Shown here: piece by piece, positions 45,369 through 56,268 of the stretch
How positions within the stretch are numbered: position 1 is the stretch's first letter
How the letters are laid out: each line of letters opens with the position of its first letter
Source: Ardenticatenaceae bacterium
GTDB taxonomy: Bacteria; Chloroflexota; Anaerolineae; Ardenticatenales; Ardenticatenaceae
Length of the DNA: 64,000 bases
NCBI GenBank assembly: GCA_026989095.1
Contig: JALSKA010000075.1
Location: 17,352 to 81,351, forward strand
Direction of reading: 5' to 3'
Notes under the pieces: generated by a model
Databases searched by the model: none
Seen by the model: the letters and a program-made list of their open reading frames with translations, nothing else
What the model was told of the DNA's origin: nothing
Translations under genes and position numbers: made by a program

Positions 45369-45387
45369 CTCTAAGGAGGATGCTGTC

Positions 45388-46677
<1,290 letters not shown>

Positions 46678-46691
46678 GGCGAGCAACACGT

Positions 46692-49601
46692 CTACTGGTG
46701 CCGCCGTCTCCGCCGGCGCTTGGCCGCCCGCAGGCGGGCCAAGGTATCCTGATCCCCCTCCTGAGAAGGCGTCGGCGGGGGCGGCGGCGATGTGGAAGGT
46801 GGCGATTGCCCTTGGGAGCCGGGGGCCACAGGAGGCGCCGTTTCCCGCGCGCGGCGTCGCCGGCGGGCACGGGCGCGCGCGGCGAAGAGGGCCGCTTGTT
46901 CGGGCGGCCGCGAGCCGGCAGCCACTTGGGCCGGGGCGGTCCGGCGCGGCAGGAGGGCCAAAAGGCGTTCCTGCAGGTGCCGGAGTTCTCGTCGGCCCAC
47001 GGCCAGGCGGCGCAGGGCCACGTCCAGGGGCAGTACCAGGGCGGCCAGGACCAGGAGCAACGGCCACACCGGCGTCGTGCGGTAGACTCGGGCCCGCGTG
47101 GGCGCGAAAATTTGCTCCGCAGGCGGCGCCAGGCGTCCGCCCGTGGCGCCGGCCACTTGGCGCAGCAAGGTCTCGTCGGCCGGGGTGAGGCGGTATTCGG
47201 GCGAGTAGGGCACCACGAGCCCAACTTGGACTTGGTCCACAGGCCGGCCCTCGGTGTCCCGCTGGAGCACAGTGATCACATACGAGCCCACCTGCTCGGG
47301 CGTGAAGGTCGCGGCGTACTCGCCGGGCCCCACTTGGGCCAGCTCCAGGCTTTTGGTGCGGCCGTCCGGCGCGAGCAGCCGCGCTTCGGTGCGCAGGAAG
47401 TTGCGGGGCTCCCCCGTGGGGTCTCTGGCCGTGGCCACCAGGCGCACCCCACTGCCCTCCCACACGGTTTCCACCTCCAGGGTATCGGACGAGCGCTGGG
47501 GGAACGTCCACGCCACCAGCCGGGCCACGAAATCGCCGAACGCCTCCCACTCCACGAACTCGCGCCCCCACCGCCCGCTGAAGTCGCCCGTCCAGGCCAC
47601 GCTGCGCCCCAACCCGTATTGCCAGAGGGCCAGGAGAGGGTCGTCCCACGGGGTGGTGAGCACTTCGGTGGCCGCGCCTTTGAGGGTCGTGCCGTTGTAG
47701 CCGAGAAGGGGCGGCATGGTGCCCGGATCAATGCCCCGCAACACCGGGCTGAAGGCCACCGGCACAGGGCGAAACGGCTCCTCGACAATGTACCGGCCTG
47801 CCACGCGGATAGTCTCCTTTAGGAAAATCTGGGGAATGTCGTCGAGGGAATCGGCCGGGTAGAAGCGCCCTCCGCCGTCGGCGGCCATGCGGGACAAGTC
47901 CTCGAGGGCAGCGCCCCGGCCGGCCGCCACCACGCTGAGGGTGATGCCCTGTTCGCGCAGGCGCTCGGCCAGGGGCTGGTAATCGCCGGCCCGGCTCCAG
48001 CCGTCGGTCACGAGGATGATGTGGCGCACGCGAGCTCGGACTTCGGTCAGCCGGTTGGCGGCCACTTGGAGGCCGGCGAAGATGTTGGTGGGCCCTTCGG
48101 CGCTCAGGCCGGCGACGGCCTCCTCCAGGCGCGCTTGGCCCGGAAAGGGCTGGGGCTCCAAAACCCATCGGGCCGCTTGGTCAAAGGCGACCACCCCCAG
48201 AATGTCCATGTCCCCCAGCGCGAAGGAAGCCTGGAGGATGGCTTCCTTGGCGATGTCCACCTTGGCCAGCCCGGCCTGAAGGCGCTGGGCCGTGGCGTTG
48301 GGATCGTTGGGGTCTTCGCAGTGACACTGGGCCATGGAGCCGCTCTTGTCCACCACCATGACGAGGGCCACGTTGGGCTCCCGCTCCCGCGCGCGCACCT
48401 CCATGGAGACGGGCAGGGCCTCCTCCACGGGCGTGCGGTGCCAGAGGCCGGCGCCGAAGCTCTGGGGGCCGCCCACCATGATGAGGCCGTGGCCCATGTC
48501 GCGCACGAAGGTGCGCAGGGCTTCTTGGGCCTGTGGGGCGACCTCGGACGAGGGCACGTTGGCCAGCACCACGGTGTCGTAGTTGGCCAGGGCCGTGGGG
48601 TCGGAGGGCAGGGCCGCCGGGCTCACGACCACAGTCTCCACGCCCACATCGTCCAAGGCGCGGACGAGGGGAGTCACCTCCTGGGGCTCCACAGCGGCCA
48701 CGAGCACACGGGGCGGCCCTTCCACGAAGACGAGCGTCTCGGCCGCGTTGTTCTCGGCGCGAGTGTCTTCCAGGGGCTCCAACGTGGCCCGGTAGCGGAA
48801 CACGCCGCTCCGAGGGGGCTCGACGGACACGGCCACGCGGCTGCGCCCCGGAGAGACTTCGATCACCTCTTCGTACACAGGGCGTCCGCCCCCCACCTCC
48901 CAGACGCGCAGCCGTGCTCGCGTGCTCGTGTTGGACTCCACCTCCACGTCCAGGGTGAACGTCTGCCCTTCCCGCACGCGGCGGGGAGCCTGCACGCGCG
49001 CCACGGCCACCTCTGGGCCGGTCACGCCGGCCTCCAAGGGGATCACGTCCACGGGCACGCCTTGGGCCGCGGCGAGCTGCACGGCCCGTTCCACCCGTCC
49101 TTCGTTGGCCTGGCCGTCGCTCAGGAGCACCAGGCGCCCTTGGGCGCTGCCGGGGAGGAGAGCCAGCCCAAGCCGCACGGCCTCCTCGATGTCAGTGTGG
49201 GTGCTCACAGGCGTGCTTTCGATGCCGCCCACGTCCCGGAGGTCGCCGACCGTGCGTTCCACCAGGGCATCCCGGCCAAAGACGACGATGCCGGCCAGTC
49301 CTTGCGAGGGCTTGTTGGCCAAGGCCCTGCGGATGTAGTCCACGGCCTCGGCGCGCATCTGAGGGGAGATGCTGTCAGAGGCGTCCACCAGAAAGACCAC
49401 GGCCACGCTGTTGGCCGGCCGGCGCACGTGAATGCCGGCCAAGGCCAGGATCAGCGCGAGGACGAGAAGCGTGCGCGCGGCCAAGGCCGCCCACGTGCGG
49501 GCACGGGCGCTCGGGCGCCCGGCCGAAAGGGCCAGGTACCACATGAGGGGCAACAGGGCCAAGAGCCCGAGCAGGTTTGGGTGGGTGAAGCTCACAGTCA
49601 T
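46692..49601 (-). CDS. Large membrane protein with two VWA domains and a glutamine-amidotransferase-like domain
   Basis: About 969 residues. N-terminal BatA-like part with two membrane helices, then a VWA domain with a MIDAS-type VDASDS near residue 73. A beta-sandwich segment and a class I amidotransferase-like domain (VLVAAVEPQEVTPLVRAL, GHGLIMVGGPQSFGAG) follow, then a second VWA domain (MVVDKSGSMAQCHC). A C-terminal membrane helix (VWPLLLVLAALVLPLDVAL) leads to a basic, proline-rich cytoplasmic tail ending in seven Arg/Lys-rich residues. Role unknown; probably protein-protein contacts at the cell surface. Start is ATG 49601 or GTG 49607; the latter has better GGAGG spacing. Confidence 0.87.
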   Translation of the reverse strand: MTVSFTHPNLLGLLALLPLMWYLALSAGRPSARARTWAALAARTLLVLALILALAGIHVRRPANSVAVVFLVDASDSISPQMRAEAVDYIRRALANKPSQGLAGIVVFGRDALVERTVGDLRDVGGIESTPVSTHTDIEEAVRLGLALLPGSAQGRLVLLSDGQANEGRVERAVQLAAAQGVPVDVIPLEAGVTGPEVAVARVQAPRRVREGQTFTLDVEVESNTSTRARLRVWEVGGGRPVYEEVIEVSPGRSRVAVSVEPPRSGVFRYRATLEPLEDTRAENNAAETLVFVEGPPRVLVAAVEPQEVTPLVRALDDVGVETVVVSPAALPSDPTALANYDTVVLANVPSSEVAPQAQEALRTFVRDMGHGLIMVGGPQSFGAGLWHRTPVEEALPVSMEVRAREREPNVALVMVVDKSGSMAQCHCEDPNDPNATAQRLQAGLAKVDIAKEAILQASFALGDMDILGVVAFDQAARWVLEPQPFPGQARLEEAVAGLSAEGPTNIFAGLQVAANRLTEVRARVRHIILVTDGWSRAGDYQPLAERLREQGITLSVVAAGRGAALEDLSRMAADGGGRFYPADSLDDIPQIFLKETIRVAGRYIVEEPFRPVPVAFSPVLRGIDPGTMPPLLGYNGTTLKGAATEVLTTPWDDPLLALWQYGLGRSVAWTGDFSGRWGREFVEWEAFGDFVARLVAWTFPQRSSDTLEVETVWEGSGVRLVATARDPTGEPRNFLRTEARLLAPDGRTKSLELAQVGPGEYAATFTPEQVGSYVITVLQRDTEGRPVDQVQVGLVVPYSPEYRLTPADETLLRQVAGATGGRLAPPAEQIFAPTRARVYRTTPVWPLLLVLAALVLPLDVALRRLAVGRRELRHLQERLLALLPRRTAPAQVAAGSRPPEQAALFAARARARRRRRARETAPPVAPGSQGQSPPSTSPPPPPTPSQEGDQDTLARLRAAKRRRRRRHQ

Positions 49602-49721
49602 GGCCACGTGCTTCCTCCGCCGTAGAGGGAGCTCACAACCAGGGAGGCCCCCTGCGATGAATTGTAGCAAGCCCAGCAGGATTGGGCGAACCCAGTGGCA
49701 CACGCCACGAGGGGCTTCAGT

Positions 49722-49750
49722 TTGCCCCCTCTCCCGGGGCAGTTTATACT
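49722..49750 (+). promoter_or_regulatory. Promoter of the glgC pair
   Basis: TTGCCC, 17-base spacer, TATACT, about 47 bases before the first glgC start. Confidence 0.6.
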
Positions 49751-49797
49751 AGCGACACGACCGGTTCACTCCATCACTTCACCAGGGAGCAGCGCCC

Positions 49798-51060
49798 ATG
49801 CGCGTGGTGGCCATGATCCTCGCCGGTGGCGCCGGAACGCGGCTGTTGGTCCTCTCGGACCGCCGGGCAAAGCCGGCCGTACCCTTCGCCGGCAAGTACC
49901 GCATCATCGACTTCACCCTGTCCAACTGCGTGAACTCCGGCATCTTCGACGTGGCCGTGTTGACCCAATATCGTCCCCACTCCCTCAACGAGCACATCGG
50001 CATCGGCAAGCCCTGGGATTTGGACCGCGTCCGGGGCGGCGTGCGCCTGTTGCCCCCCTATCAGGCGCGTGATCACCGGGAGTGGTACCGCGGCACGGCG
50101 GACGCCGTGTGGCAAAACCTCGATTACGTCAACGACCGGCGTGCCGACACGGTGATGGTCCTCTCGGGCGATCATATCTACAAGATGGACTACCGCCCTC
50201 TGCTGGCCTATCACCAGGAGAAGGAGGCCGACGCGACCATCGCCGTGATGAACGTGCCCCTGGAAGAGACCCACCGCTTCGGCATCATGACGGTGAACCG
50301 CCAGGGGCGCGTGGTGGAGTTCACGGAAAAGCCCCAGGAGCGCGACAAGGGCACGCTGGCCAACATGGGCATCTACGTCTTCCGGGCCGGCGTGCTCCAG
50401 GAGTGCCTGCCCAAGTACGCCCAACAGCACCAGAACCTCGACTTCGGCCAACACGTGATTCCGTCCATGATCGCCGAAGGGTACCGGCTCTACGCTTACC
50501 GGTTCGACGGCTACTGGGTGGACGTGGGCACCATTCAAGCGTACTGGGAGACGAGCATGGCGCTCTTGGACCCCGATTCCCCCCTTCAGCTCTACGACCG
50601 CGAGTGGGTCATCCACACCCGCAGCTACGAGCGCCCCCCGGCCAAACTGGGCCCCCAAGCCCGCGTGGCCCGCAGCATGATCTGCAACGGGTGCATCGTG
50701 CGAGGCCGCGTGGAGCGCTCCGTCCTCGGCCCTGGCGTCTACGTCTCCCCCGGCGCCGTGGTCCGCGAGTCGGTGGTGATGAACGACACGTGGGTGGGGC
50801 CCGGCGCCGTGTTGGACCGCGTCATCGTGGACAAACAGGTGGTCATCGGCGCCGGCGTGCAGCTCGGCTGGGGCGAGGAGATGGATGTGCCCAATGTGAC
50901 GTACGGCGAACGCCTCTGCACCGGGATCACGGTCGTGGGCAAGGGGGCTCACATTCCCCCCAACATTCGCGTCGGGCGAAACGTGGTCATCCGCCCGAAC
51001 GTGGACGAAGATGCCTTTGCCCCTTACGGCGCCGAAGTCCCATCTGGCGAGACCATCTGA
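49798..51060 (+). CDS. glgC: Glucose-1-phosphate adenylyltransferase (ADP-glucose pyrophosphorylase)
   Basis: 420 residues. It makes ADP-glucose from glucose-1-phosphate and ATP for glycogen synthesis. The nucleotide loop [20 protein letters not shown] is intact, with the key Arg and Lys. [27 protein letters not shown] (catalytic Asp), FTEKPQE (sugar-phosphate Lys) and [14 protein letters not shown] follow. The C-terminal left-handed beta helix is complete. A paralogue starts 10 bases after its stop, so the two are co-transcribed. Confidence 0.96.
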   Translation: MRVVAMILAGGAGTRLLVLSDRRAKPAVPFAGKYRIIDFTLSNCVNSGIFDVAVLTQYRPHSLNEHIGIGKPWDLDRVRGGVRLLPPYQARDHREWYRGTADAVWQNLDYVNDRRADTVMVLSGDHIYKMDYRPLLAYHQEKEADATIAVMNVPLEETHRFGIMTVNRQGRVVEFTEKPQERDKGTLANMGIYVFRAGVLQECLPKYAQQHQNLDFGQHVIPSMIAEGYRLYAYRFDGYWVDVGTIQAYWETSMALLDPDSPLQLYDREWVIHTRSYERPPAKLGPQARVARSMICNGCIVRGRVERSVLGPGVYVSPGAVVRESVVMNDTWVGPGAVLDRVIVDKQVVIGAGVQLGWGEEMDVPNVTYGERLCTGITVVGKGAHIPPNIRVGRNVVIRPNVDEDAFAPYGAEVPSGETI

Positions 51061-51070
51061 AGGAGGCGAT

Positions 51071-52336
51071 ATGTCCGTCCCTGCTGCACTGGCCATGATT
51101 CTGGCCGGCGGGGCCAGCCCCGAGCTCAGCGTGCTCACAGAGGTGCGCAGCGAGGCCGCGCTGCCCTTCGGGGGCAAATACCGCATCATCGACTTCCCCC
51201 TCTCCAACTGCGTCAACTCGGAGATCTACAACGTGGCCGTCCTCACCCAATACCAGCCGCGCTCCCTCAACGAACACATTGGCATCGGCCGGCCTTGGGA
51301 CTTGGACCGCGCCTACGGCGGCGTCCACCTGCTCCAGCCCTACTTGAGCCGGCCGGGGGAAACAGGCGCCTGGCAGGAGGGCACGGCCGACGCCGTGCGC
51401 TTTCACCTGGACTTCGTGCGCGAGCAGTCGGAAGAGCTGGTGCTCATCCTGGCAGGGGACCACATCTACAAGATGGACTATCGCCCGCTCCTCCGCTACC
51501 ACTTGGAGCAACGGGCCGACGTGACCATTGCCGTGCGCTCGGTCAACCCGTATGAAGCCCACCGCTTCGGCATGGTCACGGCCGACCCCGACGGCCGGGT
51601 GACCCACTTCGAGGAGAAACCGCGCCGCACGCGCAGCACGCTGGCCAGCATGGGCATCTACGTCTTCCCGCGCGAGCTGCTCGTGCGCTGGCTCACCGGC
51701 CCGGGCCGAGAACAGCGGGACTTCGGCCGGGAGGTCATCCCCGCCATGTTAGCGGCCGGCAAGCGCATCTACGCGCACACGTTCCTGGGCTACTGGGTGG
51801 ACGTGGGCACCGTGCAAGCCTATTGGGAGGCGAACATGGCGCTCCTGGCCGAAACCCCGGCCTTGGAGCTCCACGACCCGGAGTGGGTCATCCACACCAA
51901 GAGCGAGGAGCGGCCCCCCGTGCTGTTGGGCCCGGAGGCGCACGTGGAGACTAGCCTGCTCAGCGATGGGTGTCGCATCGAGGGCACGGTCATCCGCTCG
52001 GTCATCTCGCCGGGCGTTCACGTGGCCGCGGGCGCCACGGTGAAGGACTCCATCCTCTTCACCGACGCCGAAGTGCGCGCCGGCGCCGTGGTGGACCGGT
52101 GTATCGTGGACAAGAACGTAATTATCGGCGAAGGGGCACATGTGGGCTGCGGCGACGAGAACACGCCCAACCGCGACATGCCCCACGTGCTCAACACGGG
52201 GCTCACCCTGGTGGGCAAGGGCGCCGAGATCGCCCCGGAAACCGCGCTGGGACGCAACTGTGTCGTGCGCCCCCACGCCACTGTCCGCCCGCCGGCCGGA
52301 CAAGCTATTCCCAGCGGCACCACGGTGCCGGATTGA
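51071..52336 (+). CDS. GlgC paralogue with degenerate nucleotide-binding loop, possible regulatory subunit
   Basis: 421 residues, closely similar to the upstream GlgC throughout ([41 protein letters not shown]-terminal beta helix). The ATP loop, however, reads [20 protein letters not shown]: the Arg of GTRL and the Lys of RAKPA are both replaced. By analogy with GlgD of Firmicutes and the large subunit of plant enzymes, this could be a non-catalytic subunit of a mixed tetramer; that is inference. The AAGGAGGCGAT site supports ATG 51071. Confidence 0.9.
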   Translation: MSVPAALAMILAGGASPELSVLTEVRSEAALPFGGKYRIIDFPLSNCVNSEIYNVAVLTQYQPRSLNEHIGIGRPWDLDRAYGGVHLLQPYLSRPGETGAWQEGTADAVRFHLDFVREQSEELVLILAGDHIYKMDYRPLLRYHLEQRADVTIAVRSVNPYEAHRFGMVTADPDGRVTHFEEKPRRTRSTLASMGIYVFPRELLVRWLTGPGREQRDFGREVIPAMLAAGKRIYAHTFLGYWVDVGTVQAYWEANMALLAETPALELHDPEWVIHTKSEERPPVLLGPEAHVETSLLSDGCRIEGTVIRSVISPGVHVAAGATVKDSILFTDAEVRAGAVVDRCIVDKNVIIGEGAHVGCGDENTPNRDMPHVLNTGLTLVGKGAEIAPETALGRNCVVRPHATVRPPAGQAIPSGTTVPD

Positions 52337-52455
52337 GCCACATGCTCTCCAAGGACATGTGCCCAAAGACCGGCAGAGTGGCTAAGGACTCTGTTGAAAA
52401 TGGGAGCAAAGTCCTATAGCATTTCCGCCAGTTCTGGTGTATCATGTGAATAAGC

Positions 52456-52508
52456 AAAGGGAACCAAAGGAAACGTCGCCCACATTGTCGCCTCCTTTGG
52501 TTCCCTTT
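52456..52508 (+). terminator. Terminator after the glgC pair
   Basis: A perfect 16-bp stem AAAGGGAACCAAAGGA with its complement and a 21-base loop, ending in CCCTTTCTTG. It lies 120 bases after the second glgC stop and 72 bases before the next start, so it may also act as a leader element for the secreted-protein gene. Confidence 0.7.
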
Positions 52509-52580
52509 CTTGTTGGGCGCTTATACCCCCGAATAATTTCCCTGTTCCACACATCTCCACATGTCATGAGGCAAACCCTG

Positions 52581-53363
52581 ATGATCCGCAGACGGTCCCT
52601 GCTGGCGCCTGTAGTGTTCGTGCTCCTTGTCATGCTCGTGCCCTGGCCGGCCCTCCGCCGCGCTTCGGCGCAGTCCGAGGTCCACGTCTTCCTGCCCCTC
52701 GTCACCAACGTGCCCCCCTGTACGGGCGTGGGTGAACGCTACGGAACGCTCTCCATCAACGGCGCCCCCACCGACCGGCCGGCCGAACAACATCCGGACC
52801 TCAACCTGGCCATCCGCGGCTACGAGCCCACCGACGCCTACGCGGGGCTCGTCTCCTACGGCGGGGCCACGGACGCGGCCGCGCCCCAGCTCTACCGTCT
52901 CTTCGCAGACCAGCGCATCCCGGCCTTCAGCTCTGTCTACCAGGTGTATGACTGGGATTGGAACTGTGACTGCCGGGGGAGCCTGCTCACCACGTGGGAT
53001 GTCACCTTGGCCGGCCTGGCCACCACGCCCGGGGAGATCATCTCCCTTCCGGGCCGTGGCGTGAGCATCGGCTCGGGGTATGAGGCGCTGGTGCTCTACG
53101 CCACGGAAAGCCGGCTAACCATCAAGTACACCCGGGAGGACAACGTCGTCTACGGGTACACGCTTCACTTGGAGGATCTGTGCGTGGACCCCAACCTGCT
53201 CGCCACGTATCGCGCCGCGGACGCGGCCGGCCGTGCCTCTCTGCCCGCCCTGCGCGCCGGCCAGCCTGTTGGCCGGGCCCGGGGAAGCGAGCTCAAAGTG
53301 GCCATCCGCGACAACGGCACCTTCATGGATCCGCGCTCGGACAAGGACTGGTGGCGCAAGTGA
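52581..53363 (+). CDS. Secreted protein of unknown function
   Basis: About 260 residues. A signal peptide (basic MIRRRS, hydrophobic LLAPVVFVLLVMLVPWPAL, cleavage near ASAQS) is followed by EVHVFLPLVTN, an N-terminal pattern common in exported Chloroflexota proteins. The mature part has an NLAIRGYEPTDAY segment and a Cys pair in WNCDCRG that may form a disulfide. No enzyme motif recognised. ATG 52581 (GAGG upstream) is preferred over one 15 bases earlier. Confidence 0.75.
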   Translation: MIRRRSLLAPVVFVLLVMLVPWPALRRASAQSEVHVFLPLVTNVPPCTGVGERYGTLSINGAPTDRPAEQHPDLNLAIRGYEPTDAYAGLVSYGGATDAAAPQLYRLFADQRIPAFSSVYQVYDWDWNCDCRGSLLTTWDVTLAGLATTPGEIISLPGRGVSIGSGYEALVLYATESRLTIKYTREDNVVYGYTLHLEDLCVDPNLLATYRAADAAGRASLPALRAGQPVGRARGSELKVAIRDNGTFMDPRSDKDWWRK

Positions 53364-53388
53364 TCCTCGCGGCCCTTCTGACACCATT

Positions 53389-53416
53389 TTGCACTTCCGG
53401 CCATCCTGTTTATCAT
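53389..53416 (+). promoter_or_regulatory. Promoter of the helical protein gene
   Basis: TTGCAC, 16-base spacer, TATCAT, about 64 bases before the GTG start. Confidence 0.5.
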
Positions 53417-53479
53417 ACGCCGCGTGTGGTCTCAAAAGATGCAGGGGTGAAAGCGAGCAACAACGGGGGAGAGGCAGCA

Positions 53480-53923
53480 GTGTTCGTCGAAGCCGGATGG
53501 CCGGGGCCGGAGACCGATCACGCCGAAGAGGCCGAAGCCGAGGCCCGACTTCGAGAACAGATCACCTATGTGTTCCACGCCGTGCCCTACGGCTGGGGAG
53601 TGGGCAAGGCATTGGCCGAGGCCCTGGCGCCCTTTGAGGCCGAGGCGTTGGCCGCCGCTGAGCGCGGGGATTGGCCCCTGGCCGCCCTGGTGGACCGGGT
53701 GCTCCTGGAAGAGGTGCTGCCCGCCTACCAGCAGGTGCGCCTCTTCGACCCGGACCACGATTTCCTCCTCTTCCTCAACAGAATCGCCCGCCACCTGCGC
53801 CACATCATGCCCTACTTGCTCAACCCCGAGGAATACGCCGCCGCGGCCGAGGCGCTGGCCGACGTGTGGCACACGGCCCACATCCTCAACGAAAGGCTCC
53901 TCGCCCAAGGCGTCGAGTTCTAG
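53480..53923 (+). CDS. Helical protein of unknown function
   Basis: 147 residues, almost entirely alpha-helical by composition, very acidic at the N-terminus (DHAEEAEAEARLREQ) and rich in Ala, Leu and Glu. Landmarks are FHAVPYGWGVGKALAEAL and NRIARHLRHIMPYLLNPEEY. No signal peptide. The GTG at 53480 has GGGGGAGAGG upstream; a GTG at 53447 lacks spacing for a site. Convergent with the glycoside-hydrolase gene, 7 bases apart. Not recognised. Confidence 0.6.
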   Translation: MFVEAGWPGPETDHAEEAEAEARLREQITYVFHAVPYGWGVGKALAEALAPFEAEALAAAERGDWPLAALVDRVLLEEVLPAYQQVRLFDPDHDFLLFLNRIARHLRHIMPYLLNPEEYAAAAEALADVWHTAHILNERLLAQGVEF

Positions 53924-53930
53924 CCCCGCC

Positions 53931-55919
53931 TCACCGGCCCCGGAGCCGGGCCCGCAGGGCCGTGTACGCCGGCCTGGGGGAGCCGTCGGGGTTGAGGAGC
54001 GCGTACCAGCGCATCTGCTCCCCGGCCGGATACCAGGGCGCCGTGCTGAAATCGAGGTTGAAGATGAAAGCGGCCTGCGCCCACGGCCACCCCTCGATGG
54101 TGTCCACGGCGTCGGCCCAGTAGCGCGCATGTACGTCGAAGGGAAGAGCGCCGTACTCGTGTTCTCCCAAGTTCCACCCCGGCGCGTCGAGCACCCATCC
54201 CAGTTCGGTGAACCAGATGGGCACGCGGTCCACGCCGGCCTCCACCATGAGCTCGCGGTGCTCCTCCGCGCGCCGTAGGCCCAAGCCCTGCTCCGGCGGC
54301 GTGTCCGGCGGCCGGCCAAAGCCATACGGGTGGAGCCCAAAGGCGTCGAATGAGCCGGCCACCCCTGCCGCGTAAAACGCCCGCGCGTAGTCCAAGTCGC
54401 CGACGGCCCCTTCAGAACCCTCGCCCGTGACCGCCAGCCCGCCCACCACCAGCGCAGCCTCCGGGTCCACCTCCCGCAGCGCGGAGCCCACAGCACGCAC
54501 CAGCTCGGCGTAGCGGACAGGTTCGGGCCAACGGCCACCCCACTCGAAGGCCAGGTTGGGCTCGTTCCAGAACTCGTAGGCCTGTACCCTTCCCCGATAC
54601 CGAGCACCCAGGGCGCGCACAAACCGCGCCACGTCGGCGGGGTCCTCGGGCGGCGTGTTGGGCGGCGAGCCCGGCGGACGGGCCCAGGCAGGGGTGTTGT
54701 GGACCCGCAGGAGAAGCTTGGCTTCCACCCGTTCCGCCTCGCGCACGGTGATCTCCACGTCCCGCCACTCGTAGCGCCCCGGCTCCGGCTCCACACGGGC
54801 CCAGTCCACGAACCCCTTGAGCCACGTGAGCCCCAAATCGTGCATCAGGTACGCCTGGTCGAAGCGGGCCACGTTGGCCCCCCACCAGACGCGCGTGCGA
54901 GGGCCGGAGGGGAGCGGATTGCCGGCCACCTCGGGCAACGGCGACGCAACGCGCGCCAGCCTGGTTGTCGGCGTGTCATCCCAGGCCACGGCGGCCGTGA
55001 GCTGCTTTGGCCTGCCCCCGTCCCGGCCCACCATGTAGATGTCGTGGCTCACCCCGTTCCACATGGCGAAGAGCACGGCCCGCCCGTCAGGCGTCCACGC
55101 CGGGTGGCCGAGCCATCCGCCGGCCTTGACAAGAGGGCGCACCTGTTGCGTCTCCGGCAGCCAGAGGGCCAGTGTGCGCTCCGAGGGCACCCCCTCCCAC
55201 GTGACGAAGGCCACCGCGCCGTCCGGGGCCACGGCGGGCATTGTGCCCTTCACAAGACCTTCGGGGCCGATCAGGGGCACCACAGTGCCGGAAGCCAGGC
55301 CGAGCCGGTAGAGGGCTTCCAGCCCAGTGGCGTCCACGCCGCTGAAGAGAAGAGTTCCATCAGGCGCCCAGGCCGGATATTTGTGCAACACCAGCGGGCT
55401 CGACGCGGTGAGCCGTCGGGCCGGGCAGGGATGGTCGGGCCGGCGACACTCGTCCAAGCGCACCAGGTAGAGGTCTTGTCCGCCGTCCCGCTCGGAGACG
55501 AAGGCGACGGCCGTGCCGTCGGGGGACCAGGTCGGCCAGTAATCGTCGGCAGGATGATCTGTGAGCACGTGGCGGCCCGTGCCATCGGCGTTGATGATCA
55601 CAATGTCCCCGTTGTTGGCCGTGTAGTCGGTGTAGGCCAGGCGGTAACCGTCGGGACTGAAAGTCGGGTCCCAGACGCCGGCCGGGCTCCGCACAAGGGG
55701 ACGAGCCCGGCCGTCACCGCCCAGCCGATAGATGCCGCCGGCTCCCGCCCTGTCGCTGGCGAAGACCAGATCGAAGGGCCGGAGCTCGGACACCGCCGTC
55801 GGCGACGCGGGCACAGGGGGAGCCGTTAGACGGCATCCGCCAACCAGGAGGAACAGGAGGAGCCACATTCCGCCCACCAGCCCACCTCCCCACAGGGGGC
55901 CGGAACCCCGGTTCAACAC
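53931..55919 (-). CDS. Lipoprotein with TolB-like beta propeller and glycoside-hydrolase-like TIM barrel
   Basis: 662 residues from GTG 55919, which follows AGGAGGAGCT; the frame runs further upstream without a site. A signal peptide ends in the lipobox VGGC. Residues about 45-320 carry repeated blades of the TolB/PD40 type (TFSPDGYRLAY, TWSPDGTAVAFVS, AWTPDGRAVLFA). Residues about 340-660 resemble a clan A glycoside hydrolase, with the likely acid/base Glu in FWNEPNLAF and nucleophile Glu in FTELGW. The substrate is unknown; a surface-bound polysaccharide enzyme is plausible. Confidence 0.82.
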   Translation of the reverse strand: MLNRGSGPLWGGGLVGGMWLLLFLLVGGCRLTAPPVPASPTAVSELRPFDLVFASDRAGAGGIYRLGGDGRARPLVRSPAGVWDPTFSPDGYRLAYTDYTANNGDIVIINADGTGRHVLTDHPADDYWPTWSPDGTAVAFVSERDGGQDLYLVRLDECRRPDHPCPARRLTASSPLVLHKYPAWAPDGTLLFSGVDATGLEALYRLGLASGTVVPLIGPEGLVKGTMPAVAPDGAVAFVTWEGVPSERTLALWLPETQQVRPLVKAGGWLGHPAWTPDGRAVLFAMWNGVSHDIYMVGRDGGRPKQLTAAVAWDDTPTTRLARVASPLPEVAGNPLPSGPRTRVWWGANVARFDQAYLMHDLGLTWLKGFVDWARVEPEPGRYEWRDVEITVREAERVEAKLLLRVHNTPAWARPPGSPPNTPPEDPADVARFVRALGARYRGRVQAYEFWNEPNLAFEWGGRWPEPVRYAELVRAVGSALREVDPEAALVVGGLAVTGEGSEGAVGDLDYARAFYAAGVAGSFDAFGLHPYGFGRPPDTPPEQGLGLRRAEEHRELMVEAGVDRVPIWFTELGWVLDAPGWNLGEHEYGALPFDVHARYWADAVDTIEGWPWAQAAFIFNLDFSTAPWYPAGEQMRWYALLNPDGSPRPAYTALRARLRGR

Positions 55920-56268
55920 AGCTCCTCCTGGGAGGCACACCAGCCGCCCACACCTGCACATGGTGCCCTGATCTTGCCCGGCAGGATACATTTGGGAGCC
56001 TCCTTCCACACTTCAGGTGTGCACCTTGTCCCCTTCTCCACCGGCCACACCTTCCCCGCTGCGGCCGGAGGGCTGATCTCCCCGGAACCAGAGGTGGCTC
56101 GGCCTTGAATTGGAGCAAGGTGTCGAACTCCTCCCCTCTCCACGCTTCTTCTCAGGCAACCTCCCGAGCGGAAGTGTAACTCGGTTGACATTGGGACAGC
56201 GGCCCCGTATACTTGGCCCATCACACGGCGTCGACACAGGTCCACGGAAGAGGCAAGTGAGGTGTCCT
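55920..56268. other. 349-base divergent intergenic region
   Basis: Between the lipoprotein (minus) and the acyl-CoA synthetase (plus). The only clear signal is the plus-strand promoter at 56185-56213. A minus-strand TATCCT near 55983-55988 lacks a matching -35. Nothing else recognised. Confidence 0.5.
56185..56213 (+). promoter_or_regulatory. Promoter of the acyl-CoA synthetase gene
   Basis: Perfect TTGACA, 17-base spacer, TATACT; the leader is about 50 bases. Confidence 0.75.
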
